This document shows, one piece after another, positions 25,801 through 38,935 of a stretch of 64,000 bases of DNA. Origin of the DNA: Motacilla alba alba (Eukaryota > Chordata > Aves > Passeriformes > Motacillidae); NCBI RefSeq assembly GCF_015832195.1, contig NC_052028.1, positions 8,537,501-8,601,500 on the forward strand, given 5' to 3'. Below the pieces are notes generated by a model. That model was not told the DNA's origin. It made no database searches and saw only the letters and a list, made by a program, of their open reading frames with translations. The stretch's first letter is position 1. Every line of letters begins with the position of its first letter. The position numbers were made by a program, and so were the translations under genes.

Positions 25801-28800
25801 CCAACTAAACAGAGATTAATGGCATGAAAAGTTTAATATTTTTAATGATCATAAAGAGAAGTTCTTTACAAAGTCTAAACAAGACTAATTAATAAGTAAA
25901 TGCAACTCAAGATTCTTTGCTTCAGCTACACCATCTCAGATATCACAACAAATACCTTCAAGAAAGATGCTTCATATTGTTCCACCATTTCTAAGTGGTG
26001 GGTACTGCTCAAAGAAGTCACTCCATAAGTCATTTCCCCAGCTGGATTTCCATATGTCATATGCTCAGAAACAGAAAGGAGCGTTTCTGCCATCCTTCTG
26101 TTTGAGTAAATCCCTGTGAATCTCTTTTGTCTGCTTGGATTGCCAGGCAGAAGCACTGAATCTCCTCAGCAGTGTTTTAATTGGCTCTGTGAGAACATGC
26201 TCTCATCACTCCCCTTCATTCTCTAATGTATCTTTCCAAAATCATAATGCCTATTTCTCTAATTACTTTATTTGGCAGTCTGAAAAGAAGGGTAATTACA
26301 GTGTTCTCTATTAGCTTGTAAGGAGGACAGAGGACTAGATGATTTGGAGGAAGGAAAGATCAGACCTGTAGGTCCTGGTTATACTCAAGCAGGAATTTCC
26401 AGAGGAAATGTGTGGTTGTCCATGAAGGACTTTGAGACAAATTTTCCTTTAAACCAATACTGAACCAGTACAAGACAACAGAGGCACAGTGACAATGCCA
26501 CATTCCCAAATGAGATGTTGAACAAATGTCTTTACCACATGTGGTCATTAAAGATTTGATGTCAAGATGAAAGGTGTTAACCTTGGAAACCTGGCCAGGC
26601 TCCAGCATAGATAATTACATTCTGCCTCCCTGAGCAGTTCTCTGCAGAGCTCCAGCTGGACATTTCAGCCCTTGAACCGTTACTCAGCCTTGCTGGGAGT
26701 GGCTCAAGGAAAGGACTGTGCAACCCAACAATATTCTGTGTCAACCACTTGTGTTATGGAGATGCAAGCCCCACAGTGGTAGCAAATCATGGCACAGAAA
26801 AGTTGTTTGGGTTACCGTGCATCACTGCAGCCCTGTTACACACAGGCAGCCCCAGGAACGCATGAAACCTACAATGCCCATGGCTTTTGTGGGACAGACC
26901 TCCTGGAAAGGAAAAAATTCTGTACCTTCACTCACAGTGTCTTGCTTTGGAAGAAGCTCATAGAGACAGGTGAGGGTTGCTGCTCTGCTGGAATTGTTCA
27001 AGTTTGCATCCTGTCACTATTTCTCATGGAATCAGTCCTGCTAGGAACTGTGAGTTGTGGGAAAATTTTGCAGGCTCATAACACCGCTACCAACTGTGAA
27101 CGCAGCATTTGCAGCCTGGCTGCTGGATGCTACCAGCACGTTGAGAGCTGTGGCACTGAGACCTGCTCTGCAAGCAGAGCATTTACAACTCCAGACACAG
27201 GTCTCTGGGAGGATTCCCTGGAGGCAGATCTGCATGGCTGGGCAGGTGCTCCCTCCCTTCCACCCGTGTCCCTGGGCACACGCCCAGCCCTGCACTGCCG
27301 CTGTTCCAGGAGGGAGGGCAGGGGCAGCCACCCCCAAGCACTGATTGCCTTTGCAGGGCATGCCTGGGGATGGGAGCTGGGCTGCACCCCGAGGGGTGCC
27401 CAGGGAGTTTCTGGTGGAAGCAGGGCAGTACTGAACTGCAGCCCCTGATACCACCATCTGCTTTCAGAGGGCAGCAGAAAGCAGCACCGAGGGTATTTTG
27501 AAAGAGCTTCCCAAGTGTTGATGAGATTGTTATTACCATATGCATCTTTTCCTTACAAAAGAGAATTACATTTTAGCTCAAGCAGAAAGGATTTCTGAGA
27601 GTCCCATACTGAAAAATATAGGCTACATGCAAAAACCCCAGTGCAGAGACTCACTGAAGTCTGTCGCAGGCTGATTTAAATGCGAGTGACTTCAAGGACT
27701 GCACTCTCAAATGTATCACAGGAAATTGTTGTAAAAGGAAAATTATTGACCATCCTCTGAATACAGGAGTAGATAGAAGTAAATCCTTATTTATGCAAAA
27801 ACCCCTAAGCCTATCTGATCTCATATTGATGGCCATTCTATCTTAGATTCATTTTGTAAGACCTTTAATAAAACTGTGCAATAACCAGAGCTAGGGATGA
27901 CAGCCCATGTTAAGTTTCTGACACTGCAAAGAACAACATGGATCATATTCAGAAATTTTCCCAGTGCTCAACATGCCACTTATCAAATTCCCTTCAAGCA
28001 TTCATCACACCCATGCAAATAATTTATTCTTCCCCACAGAAGCTTTGTGTTTGATCACAATGACAACTTACTGCTTCTGCTCTGCATCACATACATTATG
28101 GAGCTTCACACCCCAGAGCAAGAGCTAAATCACATCGAGGAAACCTATTGAGGTGGCCATCCATTCCTGCAGCCCTTGCACACAATCGCATCTCATGAAC
28201 TCACAAAGATTTAGTTATGTCAACAAGGTCTGCAGAACCAAGACCACGCTTTTGAAAAATGAGTTGTTAATCCTGAAAAGGATTAGCACATTAGGAGATA
28301 AGCAAATGCCTAGCTCAAGATTATTGTTACAAGCTAGGCACTTTGATTACAAACTACATTTTTATCATTTAGGAGTCACCTGTCCTGCAAATACACATGC
28401 ACTAATAATTTGTCTATGAAATCCCTGGGAAACCACAAACAGGTTTTAGAATCTGCTGATCAGGGTAAGTAGTCTGTCAGAATAGCTTTAGCAAATAAAA
28501 GAAATGCAAAATACCGAAACATACCTAGAGGACAGAGTCTCCTGGCTGAGTAGGGTTGTAGGCTGAGACCCAAAGAGTTGGTAATTTGGGATGGAATAGC
28601 TTTTCCAAATCAATCAGTGCAGAAAGCCAACATCACACGAGTTATGCATTTACCAGGCAGTGTTTGACAGCAAGAAAAAAGCTACAGCACAGAAAATTTC
28701 TGTGTATTTTAAGCCTCCATCCCAAACTGACTCCTCATACAATTCATCTGCAGGCTGTAATTTACTAAATCCATCTGTTGTTCCTACAGCTTTCTTTCTG

Positions 28801-31800
28801 GAAATTCTGCATTTCAAGGGTCTGCTTGTTAGAGAAGGTCAAAGAGTAAAGCAGGCCCTTTCATTTTAAGTGACTTGAAAGAAAAGGAAAGGAAATTTAT
28901 ATTTAGAAATAGCAATGATTAACTAGGGGAAATATATTAGAGTATTAAAATAAGCGACATAGAATGGCTCTTACTTCCAATTAGGCTGACTTTACTTCAA
29001 GAAAAATATTTATATACAAATATAAAAAGCTGAGGAATGCTAACCTATACTAAGATGAAAGCATCTCATAACATAATTCATGTTTAGCCATTAAAATGGG
29101 GGATCACATTTTTACATACTTTTTCTTCTTGTCCTTCTAAAGTCTCTGCTTCTGTGCTTTCTTCTCTAATCATCAAAACTTTTCACAGCTTTTCTTTGTT
29201 AGCAAACCGCCTATGGCAACTGCACACCTTCCACATCTCCATAGCCTTCAGAAAGGCACCATCTGATGCTACTGCATCATTCTGGATCAGGACAGATTCC
29301 CCATTGAATTAACATTGAATTGAATTAATACTGTCTGAAACTGAAGGTCTCAGGAGGTAAAGTCTGGACCAGGGTCCACCAAGATATACTCTGTATTCCT
29401 GACTGTATTCAGGGCTTTTCAGCCCACTTATCGGATTATATAAAGAACAACAAAGCCATTAAAAAAAAACAGAGGAGAGCTGTGAGTATCTCCTGAGCAC
29501 GCCCCATTGCCAGTGAAGTGCTGGTGGTGCAATTTAGAGCTGTGCAAGACAGCTCCAGTCACCCCAAGAGCCCCAGGGAGTGTGTCCAGCCCCTGGGGAC
29601 AGCACCAAGCTTGTTCAAGCCACTGAGCTCACTCACCACCGGTGCTATAGCCATCCTCAGAGGGAAGAGAGGGAGCCCTGAGACCCCTCCTAAATACTGT
29701 GCAGCTGATGCTGTACGTGCCAGGTGTTCACTTCCACATGATGAGTTAGAAGTGCAGCTCCAGGTGTACTTATGGACTGTGGTGGGCACCATGGTCACAG
29801 CCTTGAAGGGGGCAGTGACTAACACCATACGAAGCAGATACTGGGGGAAAACACAATTCATACAGCTGGACTTCAACCAGGAGACTAAAATCACCTTCTG
29901 TATGAGTGTAAAAGTCTCCCAGGACCCTTACTGGCATGAGTAGCAGGCTGTCAGTCTAAAACACATCCTAAGCTCGGGTGCACTAACGTCATGAGAGAGC
30001 ACTGGTTCAACCCTGACTCAGAAAAACCCGTGTCACCTACTGAGTCACCAAAACCACCCCTTGCAGCCTGGATTTCCTTGGAGTCCTCTTTGCTAGCCCT
30101 GCTTAGACCTGACCCTGTTTTGCCTATAAGGTTTAAAACTATGGGAGTCAAAAGTCATATGATGCAATGAGCTGCAGTTTGTTTTCTCAGGGGCTCTCCC
30201 TCCTTCCAAGAGCAACCCTACCAAAAGGCCTTTGTCTAAGGAGTGGAATAGGGAGCATAACACAGTGTTTGCATTTACTTGTGGAAGAGCTGCACCAGCA
30301 GTTCCTCTCAAGCCTCTGAAGTCAGCTCCAGTACAGTTACTTGGCCTAAGTTCATCTAAACTAAATGGGCTGCCTTGGTTCAAATGTGTTGCACAACCAA
30401 ATGATAAAATTTGGGGGGAGGGAGGGAATGACTAGTGATGACACATGTATTTAACACTGCATGTCTCCTCTTTCCAGATTAGGAGGAGCTGGCAAGCTTC
30501 AGTCTGTACACATGCCAGCAGCGGATGTCGGCACATATACAACACTTTTCAGAACAACATACTGTTGAAACATGTAGTTCAACTCCAAGGTACCCCTTCT
30601 GTTCACTTAGCCCAAAACAGCTATTAGAATTGTATTGCTTAATATGGTAGGATTTGTAGCACAGCTTTTAATGCTGCTTTAATCTGGTTTCTTTATAGCC
30701 CCTTTGGAAGCTCTCCGAAGTTGGTAGGAGCAGCCCTGCTGTGCTTTGCTCAAGCTCCTCCACATCCACTCGAGCTGGGGGAAGGGACAAACCTGTTGGC
30801 AAGAGGGAAATATCGAGGATGGAGGGGTTGTCATAAGTGAAACAGGAATATAATCCTCTCTTCCGCTTTCACATGTCCTCACTTTCATTTTTCAGTCTGA
30901 AGTACAGAAAAGCACGATGATGATGACAACCTCACCCTGGTTCATTGTCAGTGAGTCTTGAGAAAGTCACCAGTAAAGATCTGAAAGAAATAATGTCTGC
31001 AAAATAAATAAAAGTATATTCCAAGGCAGAAATGAAGTGTTCTGCATTCATTAACAAAAAGCTTTTCCTTGATGGCTTCAGATTTTAAAATAAGTTCAGT
31101 TCTTTCTTCCTTTTTTTTCAATAATTTTGGTGTGAACATTTATAAATTCAGCATCCCCCTAATCCCATATTCTTTTTCCTGCTTCATTTGCCCCTTCATC
31201 TCTTCAATTATTTTATTCTTTGTCACAAACAATCACTAACAATCATTTAAAAAAAAAAAAAAACAGCACAGAAAAACCTCATCTTTTGGTGTGGGTCTGG
31301 AGTGATGCTGGGTGTATCAGAAGTGGCCAATACACCCCACGTCACATGGGTCAATTTCAGACATTGGAATCATTTTCCTTTAGTTTCTGATCTGGCCACT
31401 CTATCCCACCACCATTATCCTGACAATTTCCCTTTATTCTCACTTCCTAGCAGCTGCTTCCATTTCACTCCCCCTTTCTTTCTGCATGGCCCTGGCTCTG
31501 GGGAGGAGTGGGTCAGGCTGCAAAGGCTCAGGGAGGGCTCCCTGCCGTGGGACTCAAACGGGTGCAAGGCAGGAGCTGCCAAAGCCTCCAGCTCTGCCCT
31601 GCAGAAGTTTGATGTGCTAATGTGGGATCACAGGGAGAGCTGCAGCCAGCCCTTTCCCCTTTTCCTCAGAGGCACCAGTCCCTGCTGGTACCTCTTACTG
31701 AAGCAGCCTCTGGTTTGGATAGTTTTCCTTTTGCTGTCCTCTCAAGCATCCAGAGAGAGCAGTTTTCCATTCAGATGTCCCAGGTTGTGTCACCACAACT

Positions 31801-31930
31801 AAAGCCAGTTTCACTGTCTGCCACTCACCTCAGCAGTTCATTGCTGCCATCCAGCCCCATTGTCAGCAACAAGCCTCCTTCTGATCTACCTAACCTAGAT
31901 TTTCCAAATATTTCCTAAAATTTCAAAATG

Positions 31931-32030
31931 AGTCACAGAATCATTAAGGTTGGGAAATACTTTCAAGATCATCAAGAACAACTTTCAACTGAATACTGCC
32001 ATGCACACTAAATCATATTCCAAAGGGTCA
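31931..32030 (-). mobile_element. CR1 LINE 3' end fragment, antisense
   Basis: It starts agtcacagaatcattaaggttggg and continues ctttcaagatcatcaagaac, the complement of a CR1 subtype terminus. Homology fades after about 100 bp. Confidence 0.75.
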
Positions 32031-34232
32031 CATTAACTTGGTTTTTGAACAGGAGGGGCCAGGAATGGTGGCTCTACCACTTCCCTCCACTGGAAGGGAG
32101 GGAGCTGTCCCTTTAACACCAGAACTGTCCTTTAGAAATGAGCTCATTCAGACAAAAGCAAGCTGGGGAGTGCCTGTGTGGGAAATTACACTGCCCTGTC
32201 TGATGGAACACCTTTGGTGGGAGATGCGTGAGGGAAGGAGCAGTTGGAAGATGGGTCTGGATCACCACCTCTTAACCAGGCTCAGCTGCAGCCTGGACAG
32301 CATGTCTGAGCAGAGCCTGAGCTAAAAGGACAATATTTGGATTTCTCCTGTACTTTGTCCCATCCAGTGTTCAAACAGGAATCCCAGGACAAAGTGTACT
32401 TTATGTGAATTGTAGCAAATGCACAGGAAGAGGCTACTTCCAATGGGTTGTAAGGTTTGCTTAAAACATAAAGAATACTTTAAGAGAAAAAGCAGCCTTG
32501 TACCTTGGTTTGGTAAAAAATCAAGTTTTATAGACCCAAAAAATTAACATACTTTTCCCTATAGTTTATGTAAAAATTGTTGTGGAAGAAATGAGTGTGA
32601 TTCTGCAAATCTGTCTCCATGGATCCTTTTAATTTAGAGGCGTGAGTCATCGGAGCAGGGACTCCTTGGATGATTGTGTGACCACAGGATGCAGCCCTGG
32701 AAAAGTGTTTTTGTAAACAAATAAACATGTTCCTTCCTGTTTGAAACTCAGATCTTTCGGCATTGGGCAAGCGCCTGAGAACCTGACAGTGAGAGTAATA
32801 AGAATTATTAAATGCAACGCCAGTTGCTCGGTCCAGTTCCAGCAGCAAGCGGTGAACAAAACACACAGAGTGAAAAATATATTAGTCTTTTAAAATCCTT
32901 TAGTAATCTGAAGTGTTATGGGTATCAGGAGCAAAGAAAAGACTTGTTAAAAGAGAAAATTGCCTGAAGAGATGGTCTTATGACCTGACAAAATAAGAAC
33001 AGAGGGTAAAAAACCAAAAATTGGTAAAGTTGATGATGGCTTGTGCCATGTTGTGCCATACACACAGGGTGTGATCCAAAGATCACAGGCTCCAAAATGG
33101 ATTTCACACTATGGCTTTTGACATCTGATGAAGTCGTCTTGAGAGATTATCCTCTTTTCCTGGAGAAAGCAGGATGCTGGCCCCAGTCAGCAGTCCGCAC
33201 TACCTTTGCTACTTGACTCCCAAAGGGGAAGAATGGAGTCTTCACTCCTAGCAGCTGGAAGCATTTCCAGAAAAGCTTGTAGATATTTGAAAGCAACCCA
33301 AATATTGCAGTGTCAGGGAGTCAATTTTTTGTTGGTAGTTTAAAAGCAAACTTCTGGCAGCTGTCAGGGAATCCTTTAAGTACATTTAGATCAATGCATG
33401 AAGTCAAATAAACACTTAAAATCCCTCAAGATTAAGAGTGGATCCAGTCAGGAAATGGGTGAGCCACTGCTTGACCCTTTTTTCTGTCACAGACCAACCA
33501 AGCTGGAGGATGCTCCAGCCCAGCCCCAAATCCTGCTGTTACCTGGGCACACAGCAGCCAAGGCAGGCAGAGCACGAGGCTTGTCCCTGGCCTCAGCTGG
33601 GTCGGGAGCTTTCAGCTGCGAACGATAGATCTCTTTCACGTATTAGAGCTTGTCTAGACTAAGGAAATGTTCCTGCTATGACTATGCTGAAGTAATTACA
33701 CCAGTGTAAACCCCTTTGGGCAAAACAGAGCTTTCAGTGGCCTGATTTACGCTGGTCACTTGCCAGGATTAGTTCAGCTGGTACCAGCCTGTCCTCCTGG
33801 AGCTCCTGCTCCCAGCTGGAATCCCGCACAGAAGTTTTCATCCGTCTCATCTGAAACGTTGGCGCTGCCAATCTATCAGTCAAGCCATCCTTGTGGGATG
33901 GTTGTGCTAATGTTTTTCTCCAAAAGGATGGTAAATATTTAGAAGCTCTTCTGTTAGTGGAGAACTGATTAATAGACTCAAAAAAAAAAAAAAAGCTGAA
34001 ATAAATCTGGATTTAAATTAAAGCATATTTGGATTTGTATATGCATAGCAGGGAAGCATGTTTGCTGCAAATACAATGAAAAATACGATGAAATAGGAAA
34101 GCTGATGTAGGATGTTTAACCTGCCAGGGGTAGATGTGTCCCTTAGCCTCGTTAAATGAAATTGTGTGCGAGGACAAAATGTGTCCAAACAGTAAAATGG
34201 GAGCTACTCCAAACTGATCAATTCAAATGAAC

Positions 34233-34252
34233 AAAAAAAAAAAAAAAAAAAA
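34233..34252. repeat. Poly-A run of 20
   Basis: There are twenty consecutive A residues followed by gaaaataaaa. No retrogene body was recognised next to it. Shorter runs of 15 A lie at 31249-31263 and 33980-33994. Confidence 0.9.
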
Positions 34253-35444
34253 GAAAATAAAATTGAGAAGAAAAATCCCCTAAATAAAATAAATCCAAGG
34301 ATGGCACTTTTAAAGCACAGAAGGTGGAACCCTGGTCTAGGAGAAGTCAGTGGCAACATTTAGATTGAATTTAAAGGAGAGGCTTCACTTACTCTAAGGT
34401 GTAAAACCACACGACAAAGTGCTGCTGTGCATAGCATGGTACAAAATACATGTGCTGACTTTCACACACAGCATTCAGGGAACATGTTGATAAACGCAAG
34501 ATGAGGAACAGGCAGACTAACAGACAGACTTGGTTATATTTTAATCTGGTTTACTGTTACCTGCAGGTGTTACAGTTAAAATGTTCTAAAAAGTTACTAT
34601 ATACCCTTAATTCTAAACAGTTACTGGAAGGACAGCTAGAAACTCTAATAGTAAAGCAAACCTGCTCCTTTAAAAGTTTCCTTATTAAAAAAAAAATTAA
34701 AAGGAGGGGGGAAAGTATGTCTGAAGCACAAAGATGACATCAGAAAAGTTCCTCAATTCACAGATGGCTGCACCTTTCAAAAAAAATTAAAACAGGAACC
34801 CTAGATTGATTTAATCACCCATACAAGCGAAAAAACGTAATGAAGATATTTAGTGCCAAATTGGTTTCTTGGGACCTTTTCCATGTAAATAATACAAATC
34901 AAACCTTGAAGTTCAGTGCAGATATGATCTGACAAGTAAGCCAGGCTTTTTGTTTTCCTTTGATCCAGCTCCAGAAATATTTTATCCAAGGTAAAGTTGG
35001 TTTTAAGTGTTTTCCATTTCAGTTTTTAATTTTGGATATTCATCATATAGGAAACTTGCTTATAAAGCTTCAAACACCCATCAGGCTGCACTGACTCACA
35101 GCACCAAACCTAAAGATTTTCTTGTATTTGCTCGTGAGAGGGGGAACATCAAGAACTCCCAATGTGCCACAGGATCAATTTCCATTGTTTGGTTATTTTT
35201 AAGGGTACAGGAAACGTGGACAACTCCAGCTGAATATTTCCAAATACCAAGACAAGCCAACTACAGTATTTTTTGTACTGTTTCACTTCCCCTAAGTGTG
35301 TTGGGGAATAATACTTATGAAGATAATAAGATGGACAGGCCTTTACTTTCTAAATGATTCTTCAAATTCCCCACATCTTGCCATTCCCTCAAGATGCCAT
35401 CTGGGAGCAACAGTGCCTTCTCTTGGAAGAAAATCATCACGTGT

Positions 35445-35562
35445 TAGGGTTTTTTGTTTGGTTTTTTGGGGAGGGGGTTGGGGTTGTGTTTTTTGGCTTT
35501 TTTTTGTGGGGGTTTTTTTGTTTAGTTGTTTTCTTTGTTTGTTTGTTTGTTTGTTTTTGTAT
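35445..35562. repeat. G/T-rich low-complexity tract with (GTTT)n
   Basis: About 120 bp are almost pure T and G (ggttttttggggaggggg, ggctttttttttgtggggg), ending in five consecutive tttg words. No coding content is seen. Confidence 0.85.
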
Positions 35563-35665
35563 TTTACTTTTCTGATTCTGTTAAAAATAAAAATTTTAAA
35601 AAATTTTAAAGTCTTTTTCTATTCCGTTTTCAAACCAGGATGTAGATTCTGCAGTCCAGAAAAAA

Positions 35666-35668
<3 letters not shown>

Positions 35669-35734
<66 letters not shown>
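35669..35734. repeat. (TA)n-(CA)n microsatellite
   Basis: About 54 bp of alternating AT pass directly into six or seven CA units (atatacacacacac). It is likely to be length-variable between individuals. Confidence 0.95.
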
Positions 35735-35735
<1 letters not shown>

Positions 35736-37122
35736 AACCTGAACTTACAGTTTTCAGTGTTGTGTGCCTAAATACAGATTTAGGCACCTTGCTGTAGGCA
35801 TGCAGTTTTCAAAAATTCAGCTCTTGTCAATAATGTAAAATCCTGTGGATTCTCTTCCTTCCACAAATTGGTACGTAGTATATTTAGAATTAACAGGGCC
35901 CGTTTTCTCTTTTGACTCGAGTATGTGGTGTAAGGTTAATGAAAATAAGATGGATGTTTTATTTTGGGTCTTACATATAATATTATTAAACGTGCCCACC
36001 AGAAATGTAGGATAAAATATTTGCTCTGCTTGAAGATTATGTGATATTTGTATTCTAAGCCTCACCACAGTGGGTTTCTTTAAATAGAAGCTATACTTTA
36101 CTCCTAAATTGCTTAAGGCAAAGGAAGCAGAGATGATGTTTTTATGAATGTTTAAATGCAAATGGAACTGAGAGTGAATGCTATGCTAGCTAACATCAAA
36201 GGCTCACCAAAGTCTCTGCATTAATGAGGCTCTTTGTTTCCTGGATCACAGATTACAACAGGTTTCCAACTCATTGCCAAGGCTTTATCTCCATTTGGGA
36301 GGGCTGTAAATCTCAGACGATTTTTTTCACATGCAAAACAAGAGGATCATCTGAAAGAAGGAGGAAAAAAAATCTTAAAGTAGCAAATATTTCATTCAAA
36401 TGATTATTCCTCAAAGTGGCTGCATCTTGTTTTATTTTTGGGATGTTTAAAAGAATGGAAATTTGCCAACGGAGTTTCCTATGGGGCAGCTTATTCATTT
36501 GGAGGGGAAAACTAAGCAGGAAAAAAGCAAACAGCATCCTTCCCATCTTCTTCAGCCCGGCATCAACTGTGCCCCAAAATCAGAACAATAATTCTATGTC
36601 ATGCAAAATCAGCAATTAGCAGAAAGACAGATTTTGCTCCATTTAAATATATTCAAGTACTTTTCAAAGTGGCTCCAACTAGTTCTTCTCCTCCCCAAAA
36701 AGTAATGAGATTATATCCCGAGTAATAATACCCTAATTAACAAGAGAAATAGGGACCAAGATTTTTAGCTTCCTATTCAAGGGCTGAATGTGACAATATG
36801 TTGTATATTGGGTCATAAAAAACAATTTACATGGCGTCATTACAGTCTGTAGCAAAGTCTCCAGGACCCAGGGCTATCTTGTGCAATCTTAATTAAGGAA
36901 AATAAATATCGGTGTGTTGTTTTAAGCTACTGGAGACATGCACAGGACCTGTCGTGTGTGATCAGAAGAGATGGGGAGTTTCCTTTTCCATGGGAACTGC
37001 TTAAAAAACCCTCCGACGCCGACACACAAGTGTCTAGTGCCTTCAAAATGGGCTGCGAAGACGGTAATTTCTTGTTTCCTGACCCTCGGGGCCAGGCAGG
37101 AAAACTAATAATTTTCTGCCAC

Positions 37123-37262
37123 CCCACGTCACGTCTGTGCTGCGAAGGGGCCGAGGGCGCGGTGGCGGCAGCGCCGCCCGTGCCCGGGCGGGTGGCAGGG
37201 GCACGCACGTGTGACACGGTGTGTCCGCACCCACGGCTGGCAGGGGGCAGCTGGAGTGGGCG
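37123..37262. other. Small GC-rich patch before the TG array
   Basis: About 140 bp with many CpGs (ggccgagggcgcggtggcgg, ccgcccgtgcccgggcgggtgg) and one CACGTG at 37206-37211. It sits 2.5 kb upstream of the TCF7 ATG and joins the array through cgtgcgtgtgtgtgg. It also holds ggctggcagggggcagctgg, a weak CTCF-like word. It could be an outlying piece of the CpG island separated by the array. Confidence 0.4.
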
Positions 37263-37296
37263 TGCGTGTGTGTGGGTGTACACACGTGTGACATGT

Positions 37297-37338
37297 GTGC
37301 CTGTGCTCAGGTATCCGTGCCCTGATGTGTCAGTGTGT

Positions 37339-37370
<32 letters not shown>

Positions 37371-37518
37371 ACACACGTGTGACATGTGTGCCTGTGCTCA
37401 GGTATCCGTGCCCTGATGTGTCAGTGTGTGTGTCTGTGTGTCAGTGCGTGTCAGTGTGTGTGTGTGTACACACGTGTGCTGTATGTGCCTGTGCTCAGGT
37501 ATCCGTGCCCTGATGTGT

Positions 37519-37568
<50 letters not shown>

Positions 37569-37698
37569 ACATGTGTGCCGTGTGTGCCTGTGCTCAGGTA
37601 TCCGTGCCCTGATGTGTCAGTGTGTGTGTGTGTGTGCGTGTGTGTGTGTGTACACACGTGTGACATGTGTGCCTGTGCTCAGGTATCCGTGCCCTGAT

Positions 37699-37730
<32 letters not shown>

Positions 37731-37781
37731 ACACACGTGTGACATGTGTGCCTGTGCTCAGGTATCTGTGCCCTGATGTGT

Positions 37782-37831
<50 letters not shown>

Positions 37832-38000
37832 ACACGTGTGCTGTGTGTGCCTGTGCTCAGGTATCCGTGCCCTGATGTGTCTCAGTGTGTGTGTCTGTGT
37901 GTCTGTGTGTCTGTGTGTCTGTGTGTGTGTGTACACACGAGTGCTGTGTGTGCCTGTGCTCAGGTATCCGTGCCCTGATGTGTCTCAGTGTCTGTGTGTG
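37297..38000 (+). repeat. Compound TG minisatellite, eight copies of a conserved core
   Basis: The core gtgcctgtgctcaggtatcc plus gtgccctgatgtgtc begins at 37297, 37388, 37485, 37584, 37669, 37748, 37847 and 37950. Copies are 79-103 bp apart because the (TG)n between them varies. Most spacers end in tacacacgtgtg, giving a CACGTG E-box (37283, 37374, 37471, 37655, 37734 and 37833). Both strands have long Cys/Val or His/Thr open frames, which are translations of the dinucleotide and not genes. Alternating TG is able to adopt Z-DNA. Confidence 0.92.
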
Positions 38001-38935
38001 TTCACGTCTGTCTGTCTGTGCACCCACACGAGTCCTGGTGTTGCGGTGTGTGTTTGTACACACATCCCAACGAGTTTCAGTGCACACATGCACCTGCTGA
38101 GGGGTGTCTGTGTGCACACACACACATCCTGATGTCCTGCTGTGTACACGTGTGTCTGTTTGTGCATGTCTCTCTGCGCACACATACACGTCGTGATGTC
38201 TCAGCGTGTGCACACACGTCGATGTGCTCTCATGTGAGCTGGCGTGTCTGTGTGCACACACATGCACTGATGTGTGTCAGCAGTACCATGTCTGGCCTTC
38301 TGTCCTCTGCGTTTAGTTGTGTGCTGCTGATCTGTGCTTGTAGATTCATAGGTGCATGTGAGCATGCAGATGTGTTTGTGTGTGCAGCTGTGTGTGTCCA
38401 GATGCCTGTGGGTGCCAGATGTGTAGCTGTGTGTGCTGATGTGTGCAGTTACATGTTCTTTTGTGCTGCTTTATCTGGGCCGTGGGGCTGTGTGGATCCC
38501 ACTGCCGTGTGCTGCTGTGCGAGTGCTCGTGTGTGCCAGATGTGCAGCCGTGTGTGCTCTGTGTGTGCCCAGGTGTGTGTGCAGCTGAACACACACCCCT
38601 GCAGGGACGTGTGTGGGGCCGTGCAGACGCCGGCACACGCTGATGTGTGTGCACACACAGGTAGGTGCGGATGTGTGTGAGATGTGCACCTGCAGCTCCG
38701 TGCGTGAGGAAGCAGCGACGTGTGCAGGTGCGTGCTGTGCCGTGGGCAGGCAGGAGTGGCTGCAGGCGAGCTTGTGGCGCGGTGCGTGTGCAGGTGTGCG
38801 TGTGCAGGAATGTGGACGGGCACAGATGTGCACGGGCCGTGTGCGTGTGTGCTCAGACGGGTGTGCACGGAGGTAGGCACAGGTGATTGTGCAGATGTGC
38901 CCGCAGAGATGCGTGCGTGTCACAGATGTGCACAC
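38000..38935 (+). repeat. Degenerate TG/CA-rich tract up to the TCF7 CpG island
   Basis: The TG-rich character continues with short words such as gtgtgtgcacacaca and gtgtgtgtccagatgcctgtgg, without the regular 80-100 bp period of the array upstream. It ends where the CpG island begins. It looks like an older, decayed part of the same array. No gene is seen. Confidence 0.75.

Larger units (their letters stand above)
15087..37122. other. Gene-free DNA upstream of TCF7
   Basis: About 22 kb without a recognisable exon. It holds CR1 pieces at 22.8 and 31.9 kb, A-runs, and the T/G and TA repeats at 35.4-35.7 kb. The longest frames (219 codons at 26789-27448, 166 codons at 31302-31802 and 141 codons at 29518-29943, all +) resemble no family I know. 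In mammals the neighbour upstream of TCF7 is VDAC1; none of its exons was seen here. Confidence 0.6.

Noticed and set aside
26789..27448. 219-codon frame on the + strand
   Set aside because: No recognisable domain, GC-rich low-CpG composition, several overlapping frames open on the other strand, and no splice or promoter context.
31302..31802. 166-codon frame on the + strand
   Set aside because: Chance frame in pyrimidine-rich DNA with no domain and no context.
37297..38000. Regular repeat-spacer pattern reminiscent of a CRISPR array
   Set aside because: The spacers are simple (TG)n, not unique sequences. The genome is a vertebrate and there are no cas genes. It is a compound minisatellite.
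36927..38935. Many Cys/Val- or His/Thr-rich frames on both strands
   Set aside because: They are translations of (TG)n/(CA)n and the repeated core, with no protein family resemblance.
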